A stretch of DNA of 64,000 nucleotides from Bdellovibrionaceae bacterium UBA3535 (GTDB lineage: Bacteria > Bdellovibrionota > Bdellovibrionia > Bdellovibrionales > UBA840): assembly GCA_002376845.1 (NCBI GenBank), contig DFOS01000026.1, forward strand, positions 1 through 64,000, written 5' to 3'. Each line of letters opens with the position of its first letter. Position 1 is the stretch's first letter. The notes beneath the pieces are model-generated. The model did not search any database. It saw only the letters and a list, made by a program, of their open reading frames with translations, and was not told where the DNA came from. The position numbers and the translations under genes were made by a program. Positions 9,601 to 17,178 of this stretch are shown in pieces.

Positions 9601-9899
9601 GGACCTGAACAGGTAGTGGATTGAATGGCAAAATGAGTGTTGTCCCCTTCCACATCGGTTACACTTACCGAGTCTGATGCAACATTCTTGGCAGTGATCA
9701 CATAATTCGAATTTCCAGAGTTTGCTAGTACGGCACCAAAATCATAACTACTGGGTGTAAACTCAAAGGCCGAGTTTCCTATGGTATCACTGGAGCCACC
9801 TACATCAAAAAGCTCATCAACTTTTTCTCCATCAGAGCAAGCCGTGAATGCTAGAATATAAAGAGCAAATAAATATTTGCTAAGTTTTGCTCGATCCAT
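6666..9899 (-). CDS. Large surface lipoprotein with ASH-like, fibronectin III and LamG domains
   Basis: This 1077-residue protein starts with a signal peptide and lipobox (LAFTAC, C21). In order: a choice-of-anchor-D/ASH-type beta sandwich (about 45-145), a fibronectin type III domain (about 150-235), an Ig-like region (about 240-360), then three LamG/concanavalin-like regions. The first LamG-like fold appears to begin near 420 and resume near 735, with a second complete one (about 500-730) between. A final one spans about 835-1077. This makeup suggests an outer-membrane-anchored adhesin or glycan binder on the cell surface. No catalytic motif was seen. It stands alone between unrelated genes. 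Confidence 0.85.
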   Translation of the reverse strand: MDRAKLSKYLFALYILAFTACSDGEKVDELFDVGGSSDTIGNSAFEFTPSSYDFGAVLANSGNSNYVITAKNVASDSVSVTDVEGDNTHFAIQSTTCSGPIGPQGECTITVRFQPLAIGEFGTTVRIKYSYGGNDFQASMGVEGRGVGSLAFSGLDSIDQVQTRSLRLNWTHDASAANYFVFEIVGGIPNLITSVSAPTDNYTITGLSPNTAYEYRVRAQDFFGSLETNTNDISVSTLATPSLTDLTNLVYDANEQITGNLISLDVNNTITGDDSFMSYTCTFDRVIDNSVAAGSNCSNLPGTVDTTNLASAGQIGWTPSGTQSIGTYELQFTGSMGVDSDTEIVSINVGSNYTITNLELDFEASFSQIFTQGTNTPLDTSWSNILSTGPYVGGTATLNNFDGTAASGWNGSTAASDLHRLVFDGLNDLLNIGTGINSNANIYVQTWVQLGDTSTGGQTLFSNGSYDGNGLSVRQSTADPDSLQLVVGSGTGDSHDTEVLANAPVAYYRFDDLGGTLTNYGSLGAAVDGAVSASMGVAGLATDTSPNDAASFNGSTHNVLVPNNASINTSNHNLRSIEVYFRVEGSTAPQQTVYEEGGSGNGFRIYVEGGNVICQAWSDNQGWGSTGTNGVKYISSPISLNTDYYVALTFDQPSDELKCFVNGVQVGSTVNNIGTMNNHGGDISIGRTGDSTYDTTGAVGSAGNYFQGVIDELAIYNSVLSPASIAANYNPTSMRSCTSSKNLKEGVWYLIGTYYDGSTARLYINGNEECNFAISTGYSPPAAAFRFGADATPANYLEGSLGHMAIYSDLPTADPVNDPLNFYNATYEKYLVQPSEISNLTLWFDPQVGVTYDGSNRVSIWQDQSGNNYHGDQSTLAEQPTYVASSDLNGRPGIRFSGGAQYLPIRDLNYSAVGSLAGVTIFAVVNGDGDGHIVSFDRSAVYRLEVESGGIGWQTTDDDGSIHDLNEATSVTDGSPHIVVVRYNPVTGFKDIIIDGVFRQQNVAGHGAGDNLAGGAELPRFGYIGVGSEASTFDSSPSPAEYFDGDMGDVIKYSRALSDSELFQIENYLKVKYGFSY

Positions 9900-9995
9900 A
9901 CTTAAGCTATCGGTTTTTCAAGCTTTTTTCATGAACTCTTTTTGTGATTTTTTGCCTTTTTAGGACTCAAAATGAAACGCTAATGTATTAAATTG

Positions 9996-10601
9996 TTACA
10001 ACCAAAACTGTATTCCCGCATATACCTTTATGCCCGTTAAAGTAATGTCGGTGTTTTGACCATAATCAAGGCTGCCGCCTACATGCAGATTGATCTTTTC
10101 TGAGGACGGGAAGATATAGTATCCTCCCATGCTAAGCCCCACTACCGGCACGACACTGTTGGTGCCGTTAAACAAATACTGCTTCATCTGCGCTGTTAAA
10201 ACGGTTCCGCCTTGGTTGTAGGGCTTTGAGCTGGCACTGCGCATTCCATTGATGGAAACTTCTTCTACCTCTTGCATCAAGGAATTTCCTCGAAGGGATA
10301 GAGCCACCCCGGCGCCAATATCGGTATAAAGTGTACCAAAGCCACTCGTATTCAAACCTTGCCGGATGGATGCAACTAGTGCCATTTTTTTATTGAAGGC
10401 ATAACTATAGGATACGCCAAAGTCCAAACCTGTTGCACTTGATGCATCCGTAGTAATGGATGATGCACCGGAGTGAAACATCAGAGTATTGCGCTTCTCC
10501 TCCACCTTGATAATTGGCTGCGCAATGCTTACCGCTTCTTCGGCATAGGCGGAAGGTAGGAGCATAAAAATAAATGGAATTGCTCTAAGCAACGTCGACA
10601 T
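9996..10601 (-). CDS. Putative outer-membrane beta-barrel protein of the motor-like locus
   Basis: From the ATG at 10601 this is a 201-residue protein with a signal peptide (LLRAIPFIFMLLPSAYA) and a body of alternating amphipathic strands with glycines, ending in FWL, as outer-membrane barrels do. The frame is open further upstream (ATG at 10619 and beyond), but 10601 gives the cleanest signal peptide. Its start lies inside the end of the upstream FliG-like gene, so it is probably cotranslated with it. I recognise no specific family. Its operon position suggests an outer-membrane partner of the motor-like proteins. Confidence 0.65.
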   Translation of the reverse strand: MSTLLRAIPFIFMLLPSAYAEEAVSIAQPIIKVEEKRNTLMFHSGASSITTDASSATGLDFGVSYSYAFNKKMALVASIRQGLNTSGFGTLYTDIGAGVALSLRGNSLMQEVEEVSINGMRSASSKPYNQGGTVLTAQMKQYLFNGTNSVVPVVGLSMGGYYIFPSSEKINLHVGGSLDYGQNTDITLTGIKVYAGIQFWL

Positions 10602-12039
10602 TTTCTTGTTCTCTTTCATTGCTGCGAAGGGCTTGGATGATTTCCTTATGTAGCATACTATATACTTGTGACTTTCTAGATGGTTTGCTTTTTTCAACAT
10701 AAGACATAACAAGATTTAATTTCTTTTCTGGCAAGCATGATTTAAATTTTTCAAGTACTGACAGTGGTGCGTCCCAAGCTGAAGCCAAGTCCGCAGCATT
10801 GAATTTCTTCAGTATTTCCGAAAGACTATCCTCATCTAATTTTTCTGCCCAACCCAGCACTACAATATCCTCCATAACTTCAATACTAGGATCAGGTATT
10901 TGTAGAACTTGCTGCTCTTCTTCTAGATTGTTAATTTGTATATTCATACGGCGGCGCAGACCACGTGTGGCAGATTCTTTTTTATTCTCAAGGAAATCAT
11001 AGTCTTTCACATCCAAACTACTAGCCGACTCTTGCAAGCACTTGATTTTCTCTTCCACGTCCATGGATATATGGGCAGATCTCATGCTAGGAAGGTGCGC
11101 GTACAAGCTTTGCTTGCCTCTGACAATCTCTGATAAATCCTCATTACTCAAATGCTGAATCGGAAGCGGCTGCAAATAGTACATCTCTTGATGGTAGCTT
11201 TTAGCTTGCGGTTCTACGTCTGATAGATAGCCAGCATATTCTTTTAACATGGGCTTGGCATTCATCACTTTTTTACGCATCTCTAAAGGCAGTTTTAACC
11301 ATAAATACTTGGCGTAAGAATCTTCTTTCGACCAATAACAATCACAGAATATGGCAATCAAGGCTTCTTCTGTTAACTCTTTCACCAAATTTGAATCAGT
11401 ATCGGCATCATTGGAAGCCGCCATATTCTGATTGGTGACGGAGCTTACACTCTCATCAAAGGCAGAAGCCTTAACACTGCTACCACCTTCAAAAATACTT
11501 TTTAACTCGCCAAGCCCCTCTTTTACCAAATTACGTAAACGTTTATCCTGTGTAGACTTGGATATTAGTGCTAGGCCCATGGCCAGAGCAACAAGTATGT
11601 AAGCTACATAAACCACAAGCATTGTGGGTCTGGTTAGCTCATACAAAGCTTCGGTTACATTAAAATTAAACTTCTTCGGTGGCAACTGCACTTCGATTTG
11701 CGCCTCCACACCGTAAGGTTTAAATAAATTGCCGACCAATTCTTGAATTAAAAAAGGCATTTCCGGGGCATGGGAGTATATGGTAACCTTTGCCTCTTTC
11801 AAAACGATGCGGTTACCTGGCCCACGTATTTTCATATCACTCAATATAAGTGGCAGCCCTGGCAGTTTTCTTTCTACCTTTTGTTCTTCAATTTTTACGA
11901 TTACTTTTGCGTGCTCATCAAATTGACGAACAATTTCTTCACTCTGCTTTTGCAGGTTCATTTGTAATTCAAACACATCTTCGTTTGCATATAAAGAGGT
12001 GCTAAAGAGTAAAAGCAGTAGGCTTAACATATATTTCAT
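10585..12039 (-). CDS. Membrane protein with FliF-like periplasmic part and FliG-like cytoplasmic domains
   Basis: This 484-residue protein has a signal peptide (1-18), a periplasmic segment (about 20-137), one membrane helix (about 139-160) and a long cytoplasmic part. Residues about 220-275 resemble an armadillo-type FliG middle domain. Residues 388-472 align by eye with the C-terminal torque domain of FliG: DEDSLSEILKKF, LSVLEKF and SRKSQV match equivalent stretches. In that alignment E. coli R281 corresponds to K439 and R297 to R455, whereas D288-D289 becomes S446-Y447 and K264 becomes D423. The periplasmic segment before the helix resembles the strand-helix-strand unit before FliF's second membrane helix. 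It overlaps the upstream lipoprotein gene (ATGA), and divergent motAB-like genes lie beyond that gene. A rotor-like role is inferred. Confidence 0.6.
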   Translation of the reverse strand: MKYMLSLLLLLFSTSLYANEDVFELQMNLQKQSEEIVRQFDEHAKVIVKIEEQKVERKLPGLPLILSDMKIRGPGNRIVLKEAKVTIYSHAPEMPFLIQELVGNLFKPYGVEAQIEVQLPPKKFNFNVTEALYELTRPTMLVVYVAYILVALAMGLALISKSTQDKRLRNLVKEGLGELKSIFEGGSSVKASAFDESVSSVTNQNMAASNDADTDSNLVKELTEEALIAIFCDCYWSKEDSYAKYLWLKLPLEMRKKVMNAKPMLKEYAGYLSDVEPQAKSYHQEMYYLQPLPIQHLSNEDLSEIVRGKQSLYAHLPSMRSAHISMDVEEKIKCLQESASSLDVKDYDFLENKKESATRGLRRRMNIQINNLEEEQQVLQIPDPSIEVMEDIVVLGWAEKLDEDSLSEILKKFNAADLASAWDAPLSVLEKFKSCLPEKKLNLVMSYVEKSKPSRKSQVYSMLHKEIIQALRSNEREQENVDVA

Positions 12040-12626
12040 TGCACGCTCCCCCTACTACTTATGGTTTGCAACAAAGTTTTTGCCTCCGCATTGGCAGGAC
12101 TTTCAACTAGTATTTGCTCCAGCAAATTTTTTGCCTCATTGTTTTGCCCCATTACCACAAGACATGAGGCTTCGGTTAATTTAAGAAAAGATACATTGGG
12201 ATACTTACCGCGTAAATCTCGCACTCTGGATAAAGCCGAGCTTGCATTGCCCTGACTTAAGTCCACTTGAACCTTCGTCATCTCCTGCATCAATTCAGAC
12301 AACATTTGATTGGCCATTTCTTTTGTGGCATCTCCCGCCCAATTACTTATAGGACGAAGCTCGATTTCCACTTGGTCTGGGTTTTGTTTTACTGGCAGCA
12401 CCACAACTCCCACACGTCCAGGTGATTCTACCAATACTGCCTGATCGGATACTGTTATAATATCGCCGGCCTTTTTTTGTTCCGCATCTGTATTGGATGT
12501 TTTTACCCACGCATCATGCTTCAATACTACTTGCCTGCCTTGCGGCGCTTCGGTAGATACCTGCTCCAACAGCGAACATGCTGTTGTAAGTAGTAGTAAT
12601 GATGCAATCAAAAAACGCATAAACAT
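12036..12626 (-). CDS. TPR-containing lipoprotein, first gene of the motor-like operon
   Basis: This 196-residue protein has a signal peptide with lipobox LTTAC (C17). An SH3-like or beta-rich segment (about 30-90) is followed by about two tetratricopeptide-like helical hairpins (about 110-190), which usually mediate protein-protein contacts. It would sit in the periplasm anchored to a membrane. Its TGA stop overlaps the ATG of the FliG-like gene by four bases, indicating coupling. It lies back to back with the MotA-like gene, 138 bases away. A structural role in the envelope part of the complex is inferred from context only. Confidence 0.7.
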   Translation of the reverse strand: MFMRFLIASLLLLTTACSLLEQVSTEAPQGRQVVLKHDAWVKTSNTDAEQKKAGDIITVSDQAVLVESPGRVGVVVLPVKQNPDQVEIELRPISNWAGDATKEMANQMLSELMQEMTKVQVDLSQGNASSALSRVRDLRGKYPNVSFLKLTEASCLVVMGQNNEAKNLLEQILVESPANAEAKTLLQTISSRGSVQ

Positions 12627-12764
12627 ATTTCCTCAAACACTGGTTCGTCTCATTTTTTAAAAGAGTTAAGGGTAGATTAGCATTCCTGGACTTTTCTTAG
12701 ACCTAGGTACAATTTATTTAGCTTTCATTAATATATTAAAGAAAGTGCCGATTATTTAGGTGCT

Positions 12765-13469
12765 ATGAAAAGTTTAATTTTTGGAATTATACTAACTACA
12801 GTTGCTGTTATCTTGTCAGTAGAAGGCGGGATAGATGCCTACATGCAAAAGCACTCCATTATATTGGTGATTGGCGGTACCATTGCGATCTTCTTTTTTG
12901 CTACGCCTGATAAAAGTATAAAACTGACATGGCAAGCCTTTATTAAACTCTTTCGCAAAGAAGAACGATTTGAAGACTATCATGCTGAACTGGAATCCTT
13001 AGCAAGAAGTAAAACCCTAGCCTCCCCTTCTAATAATAAGTTAATCAATTATGCAGCGGAGCTTTGGGAGCAAGGGATCGATCCAAACTTGTTTATCGTA
13101 TTGGTCTCACAAAAAAAGATGGAAATTGAAAATGACACATCAGATGCCCTACAAACCTTAAAAAACTTATCAAAATACCCTCCGGGTCTAGGTATTACCG
13201 GTACGGTTATGGGTATGATTGCACTATTCTCGCAAATCGATTCTAACAAAGACAATGTGGGAGCTAGTATTGCCCTGGCGATGACGGCAACTTTTTTTGG
13301 TCTATTTTTGACCAATATTATTATTGCTCCCATTGCGGACCGCATTCAAATTCGTTATCTAAACCGTAAAAGAATGTTCTCCAATATTTATAAGGTCTTG
13401 CTGCTGATCAACCAAGATGAGCCAGATGCCATTATAAATAATGAGCTAGAAGTGGAGCGCGTGGCATGA
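12765..13469 (+). CDS. motA: MotA-like stator proton-channel protein
   Basis: This 234-residue inner-membrane protein has four predicted helices (about 1-18, 30-47, 139-157 and 168-192), with a cytoplasmic loop of about 90 residues between the second and third. It has the MotA hallmark prolines in YPPGLGITGTVMG (P140) and IIAPIADR (P189). It is slightly shorter than flagellar MotA. With MotB it should form an ion-driven stator acting on a FliG-like rotor, which the divergent neighbouring operon appears to supply. An AGGTG site precedes the ATG, and the stop overlaps motB (ATGA). Confidence 0.88.
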   Translation: MKSLIFGIILTTVAVILSVEGGIDAYMQKHSIILVIGGTIAIFFFATPDKSIKLTWQAFIKLFRKEERFEDYHAELESLARSKTLASPSNNKLINYAAELWEQGIDPNLFIVLVSQKKMEIENDTSDALQTLKNLSKYPPGLGITGTVMGMIALFSQIDSNKDNVGASIALAMTATFFGLFLTNIIIAPIADRIQIRYLNRKRMFSNIYKVLLLINQDEPDAIINNELEVERVA

Positions 13470-14137
13470 AACAGAAGCCACGCATGCCGCGCATTGATCG
13501 AGATGAAGACATTCATTTCGAAGACGATACGGGGCATTTATGGGCCGTATCCTACGCCGACTTTCTGATGGTTCTTCTTAGCTTTTTCATCCTATTTTTT
13601 TCTACGGAAGACACCAACCAAGTAATTGAAAGAATCCTTACCGCTACCGAGCAAGGCTCTGAGGCCCAAGGAACTGGTGGCGGCGACTCCTATGGCCGTG
13701 ATAAGGTCGAGGCAAAAGGCGCCGTACCGGCATCTTTAATTGAGAAAGTCTCTGATAACTTCTCTATAAAAGTGGACGAATCCGACAAACGAGTGGTTTT
13801 TTACTTTCCTGATGATATTTACAGGAAGGGCGAGACTGTATTGAATGAAACCTATAAGGCCGAGCTCGCCTCGCTTTTAGAAATCTTGCAAGAATTTGCC
13901 AATGAAATTGAATTGGAATTTGTGGGTCATACAGATTCCATCCCCATTCGAAACCCCGCACAAAAAGTAGTAAATGATAACTTTGCCCTATCGGTAATCC
14001 GTGCCACACGGGCTCTACAGTATGCACAAAGTTTGGGCTACCCCAGTGAAAGAATGGCCGCCAAGGGTAGCGCACAAACCAAGAGGGATTCCAGAACCCT
14101 GTCTTTGATCATTCGCTCCACTCGGGATGAATTATAA
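13466..14137 (+). CDS. motB: MotB-like stator protein with OmpA peptidoglycan-binding domain
   Basis: This 223-residue protein has one membrane helix with the MotB motif VSYADFLMVLLSFF. Asp32 is the expected ion-binding residue, at the same number as in E. coli. A glycine-rich linker (about 60-85) leads to an OmpA-like domain (about 105-220) with VGHTDSIPI and conserved NFALSVIRA, which binds peptidoglycan. It is shorter than many flagellar MotB proteins because the linker is short. It overlaps the MotA-like gene by four bases and would anchor the stator to the cell wall. Confidence 0.9.
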   Translation: MKQKPRMPRIDRDEDIHFEDDTGHLWAVSYADFLMVLLSFFILFFSTEDTNQVIERILTATEQGSEAQGTGGGDSYGRDKVEAKGAVPASLIEKVSDNFSIKVDESDKRVVFYFPDDIYRKGETVLNETYKAELASLLEILQEFANEIELEFVGHTDSIPIRNPAQKVVNDNFALSVIRATRALQYAQSLGYPSERMAAKGSAQTKRDSRTLSLIIRSTRDEL

Positions 14138-14139
14138 AG

Positions 14140-14286
14140 TGCTCCTTTTTGATGTTGCTCGGACACGAAAAAACCTAGATGTTTTATAGACTTAGACTCG
14201 AAATTGGGGTGCAGCCCCGGACCCCTCCGGATAAACATCCGAAATTCTTATAAACCCAAAAAATCCAACAACATTAAAAGGGAGCA
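14140..14286. repeat. 147-bp structured inverted-repeat element after motB
   Basis: An imperfect 18-base inverted repeat forms the ends: TGCTCCTTTTTGATGTTG at 14140-14157 and the complement of TGCTCCCTTTTAATGTTG at 14269-14286, two mismatches. Inside, GATGTTTTAT (14178-14187) can pair with ATAAACATC (14231-14239), and GGGG at 14206-14209 with CCCC at 14215-14218. The nested pairing suggests a MITE-like repeat or a structured RNA. It begins two bases after the motB stop and may also end motAB transcription. A short TTATA occurs outside both ends. No second copy was noticed in this window. Confidence 0.55.
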
Positions 14287-14347
14287 GTTATAGGGTTTTA
14301 CAAAAGCTCTAGTTTTTTGCATCCTATAAGCAATAAAGGGGTGGATC

Positions 14348-14830
14348 ATGATCATTTTATTTATTGCTAGTCACTTGATGGCCGCCATACCTGATTTAAA
14401 TCCCGGTCAATGGCAAGTGGAAACACAGATCGTAAGTAGCGACGTACTTTCAGAGAAAGAAAAAAAACTAGATGAAGCCTTAAAAAATGTCCCCGAGGAA
14501 AGAAAGGCCCGCTTAAGAAAAATCCTAAGCACGGCGCTAAATGAAAAGTATGGCAACAAAACTGCTAGCAAAAAGGTTTGCGTATCGGCAAAGGACAAGG
14601 CCTCTGCTCTTTTTATCTCCAATAGCGAATCCTGCCAGCAAGACTTTCAGCAAAAAAATGCCAGTCTCTACACCATGAAGTTTCGCTGCAAAGATGGCAG
14701 CCTAGGAAAAGGCACCTGGAAACAAGTGGGCCAGAACGCGTTTTCTGCCAATATGCAGGTTCAAGGCCCCGAAGGTAAAAAGTCGAAAATTCAATACAAA
14801 GCGAAACTCTTATCCACCCAATGCCAATAG
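14348..14830 (+). CDS. DUF3617-type exported protein
   Basis: This 160-residue protein has a short hydrophobic signal (MIILFIASHLMAA), followed by the PDLNPGQWQVETQ start typical of DUF3617 proteins and the family's conserved cysteines (in KKVCVS, ESCQQ, FRCKDG and TQCQ), likely paired as disulfides in the periplasm. A charged helical insert lies at about 35-75. The function of the family is unknown. It converges with the M3 peptidase gene with two bases between stops, so there is no room for a separate terminator. Confidence 0.75.
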   Translation: MIILFIASHLMAAIPDLNPGQWQVETQIVSSDVLSEKEKKLDEALKNVPEERKARLRKILSTALNEKYGNKTASKKVCVSAKDKASALFISNSESCQQDFQQKNASLYTMKFRCKDGSLGKGTWKQVGQNAFSANMQVQGPEGKKSKIQYKAKLLSTQCQ

Positions 14831-14832
14831 GC

Positions 14833-16995
14833 TCAATTGGCCGTGGAAATACCGAGTCGCTTTAAAAATGCCTGGATCGAAAAGTCTCTTCCCAAAAACT
14901 TTTCGATGGATGCGTTCACATCCCTGGAATCGCCCGTCTCGTAGATTTCTTTACGAAGACGCATGGCCACCTCTTTGTCGTTAAAGCCCTGTGGCGATTC
15001 TTCAAAGACCGAGGCTAGATCTGCAGCCACACTATCGGCCCAAGCATATCCATAGTAACTGGCATCATAGCCGCCCCACAAATGCCCAAAAGAAGAAATC
15101 ATGGAAGTATTCTCAGGAAACTCCAAGAATACATCTTTTAAGACCTGATTGGTAAAGGATGTTAAATTTGTTGTGGCATCCCCTACTTGGATCTCTTGAT
15201 GAATTTTTTGGTCCATAATGGCAAAGGCAAATTGCCGGCGGTAATGTGTGGCAATGGTAGCGTTTTGGGATTTCTTAATTCTTTCTAGCAAATCACTAGG
15301 AACTTTGTCGTTGGGATTTTCATAATTGTGCGCAAAGGTATCCAGCACTTCTTTATCCAAAACAAAGTATTCCAACATCTGTGAAGGCGCCTCAACAAAA
15401 TCCCTTGGCACCGATGTTCCTGATATACTAGCGTAATTTACCGTAGTTAAAATGGTATGTAGAGCATGACCAAATTCATGGAAAAGCGTTTCCACATTGT
15501 CTAAGGACAAGAGCGCAGGACCTTCTTTTGTAGCTTCAGGAAAATTACAAACTAGAGCAGCAATGGGACGCCGGTAGGTACCATCATCCAAAAGTTTGCC
15601 TTTGCGCAAAGTGAACTGTGCAAAATGCGAATACTTTTCTTGATCTGGACGAGGGAACATATCCAAATATAGATAACCCAATGGCGCTCCATTTCTAGAA
15701 TCGTAAATGCGCATTAGGCGCACCTTCTTCTCCCATACATAGGGCGCTTGGATTTCTTCAATTTTTAAAGAAAATAATCTTTCAAAAACTCGGAACATAC
15801 CTTGTAAGGTATTTTCATACTCGAAGTATTTTTTTAATTGGGTGGTATCAACATCTAGCACGCGCTTTTTGTATTGGTCCAGATAGTAACGAAAGTCCCA
15901 CGCTTGGATTTTTGCATTAGCATCATTTGTATCTTCCACCTTTAATTTGGACAAGGCGGCTAACTCGGCTTGAAATTTGGGCTCAATGCCTTCACTTAAA
16001 TCCGTAATAAAATCCAAGGCTCGTTTGCCATTTTTGGCCATCATAACTTCTGTCTTATAATCCGCCCAAGTATCATAGCCCAGCAGCTTTGCTTGTTCGG
16101 CTCGCAAGCGAACCATTTTTTCAATCAATTCCTGATTGCTCTGCATGGCTCGTTGCTGTCTTGCTAAAAATACCTTTTTGCGGGTTTCCTCCTTAGGAGA
16201 ATAGACATTAAAAGGCTGGTATTGGCTAAAAATGCCCGCCGCAACCAAATAGTCACCACTTTCATTGGTGGCAATGGATTCTAACATATCCGCAGGAATG
16301 CCTTCTGCCTCCTGCTTGGTGATCAATGTTTTTTCTGAATTGGCCTTATCGATATTGATGGAGATTGCCTTTGCGATATCTGCCATCTGCTTTTTGATCT
16401 CGATCACTCGCTGAAATTTTTCTTCGGGCAAATCAAAACCACGTCTTTTGTAGCTACGCATAGTATCTTCTAGCATGCGCGCCTCGGTCCCTTCGACTTG
16501 TGGATTGGTATCGGCATAGGCTTTGATCACCTCATAGATATCTCGCCGAGCAGCCACATCCACATACCACTTGGACATTTCTGCCTCGGCCTCTTTGGCT
16601 ACCTTTTTTAAATCCATATCCGTACTTGTTTCCGCCAATAGCCCTACAATATTGGAGGCATTGCCCACTTCATAATAAATCGTATCCAAACGACCTAGCG
16701 TATTAGCAAAATTTAATTTTGCTAAGGGTGTATTTGCCAAATCATCCAAAGCCGCATTGGCCTTTTCCTTTGCGACCTTTAAACTTTCCAAAACATCTTC
16801 TGGACACTTATCAAAGTAAGGCAGATCCAATTTCAATGAATATTTTTTTTCTAAGTCGGCTTGGGCCTGATTGAACTGCGTAGTAGCCCGATCCCTTTTA
16901 TTGAGGTTTGTGTCGCAGAAGCGCGCGGAAAGGATAGCAAACACAGCTAACAAAACCAATGTAGCAGCAATTGTATGTTTACGGCGATTGATCAT
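14833..16995 (-). CDS. M3-family zinc oligopeptidase, membrane-anchored or exported
   Basis: This 720-residue protein matches thimet oligopeptidase/oligopeptidase A enzymes: the HEFGH zinc motif starts at H506, with the further conserved ETLF before it and a C-terminal half of typical M3 helical layout (HLWGGYDASYYGYAW near the end). These enzymes cleave short peptides. Unlike cytosolic OpdA it begins with a hydrophobic helix (about 8-25), so it is probably exported or anchored in the inner membrane and acts in the periplasm. The start has a strong AGGAGGGAC ribosome-binding site. It appears to be a single-gene unit. Confidence 0.92.
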   Translation of the reverse strand: MINRRKHTIAATLVLLAVFAILSARFCDTNLNKRDRATTQFNQAQADLEKKYSLKLDLPYFDKCPEDVLESLKVAKEKANAALDDLANTPLAKLNFANTLGRLDTIYYEVGNASNIVGLLAETSTDMDLKKVAKEAEAEMSKWYVDVAARRDIYEVIKAYADTNPQVEGTEARMLEDTMRSYKRRGFDLPEEKFQRVIEIKKQMADIAKAISINIDKANSEKTLITKQEAEGIPADMLESIATNESGDYLVAAGIFSQYQPFNVYSPKEETRKKVFLARQQRAMQSNQELIEKMVRLRAEQAKLLGYDTWADYKTEVMMAKNGKRALDFITDLSEGIEPKFQAELAALSKLKVEDTNDANAKIQAWDFRYYLDQYKKRVLDVDTTQLKKYFEYENTLQGMFRVFERLFSLKIEEIQAPYVWEKKVRLMRIYDSRNGAPLGYLYLDMFPRPDQEKYSHFAQFTLRKGKLLDDGTYRRPIAALVCNFPEATKEGPALLSLDNVETLFHEFGHALHTILTTVNYASISGTSVPRDFVEAPSQMLEYFVLDKEVLDTFAHNYENPNDKVPSDLLERIKKSQNATIATHYRRQFAFAIMDQKIHQEIQVGDATTNLTSFTNQVLKDVFLEFPENTSMISSFGHLWGGYDASYYGYAWADSVAADLASVFEESPQGFNDKEVAMRLRKEIYETGDSRDVNASIEKFLGRDFSIQAFLKRLGISTAN

Positions 16996-17126
16996 AAATG
17001 TCCCTCCTAAGGACGCATTGAATATGAATACGAACGCTTTGTCTTGTAAAGCTCAAAATGAAACCATTTTTTACTGCATTCGAGCCGATATGACCATTTT
17101 TTTCTATGCACGAGTTTTTTCTACAT

Positions 17127-17153
17127 AAAAAAAGGGCCTGCCCGGCCCTTTTT
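17127..17153 (-). terminator. Rho-independent terminator after the 17179-17703 gene
   Basis: A perfect 10-bp stem (AAAAAGGGCC at 17129-17138 with GGCCCTTTTT at 17144-17153) has a five-base loop. Read leftwards it is followed by a T run (complement of the A run at 17127-17133), so it fits termination of the barrel gene that stops at 17179. A-T pairs at the stem base make it potentially bidirectional. Confidence 0.85.
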
Positions 17154-17178
17154 AGAAGTTTAATTTCCTATGTTGTTT

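Noticed and set aside
12747..12754. GCCGATTA upstream of motA resembling a flagellar sigma-28 -10 element
   Set aside because: It ends only ten bases before the start codon, leaving no room for a transcript leader with the AGGTG site, and no matching -35 element lies at the right distance.
16920..16995. Lipobox at the N-terminus of the M3 peptidase
   Set aside because: The candidate cysteine is preceded by Arg-Phe rather than small residues, so an uncleaved anchor or ordinary signal is more likely.
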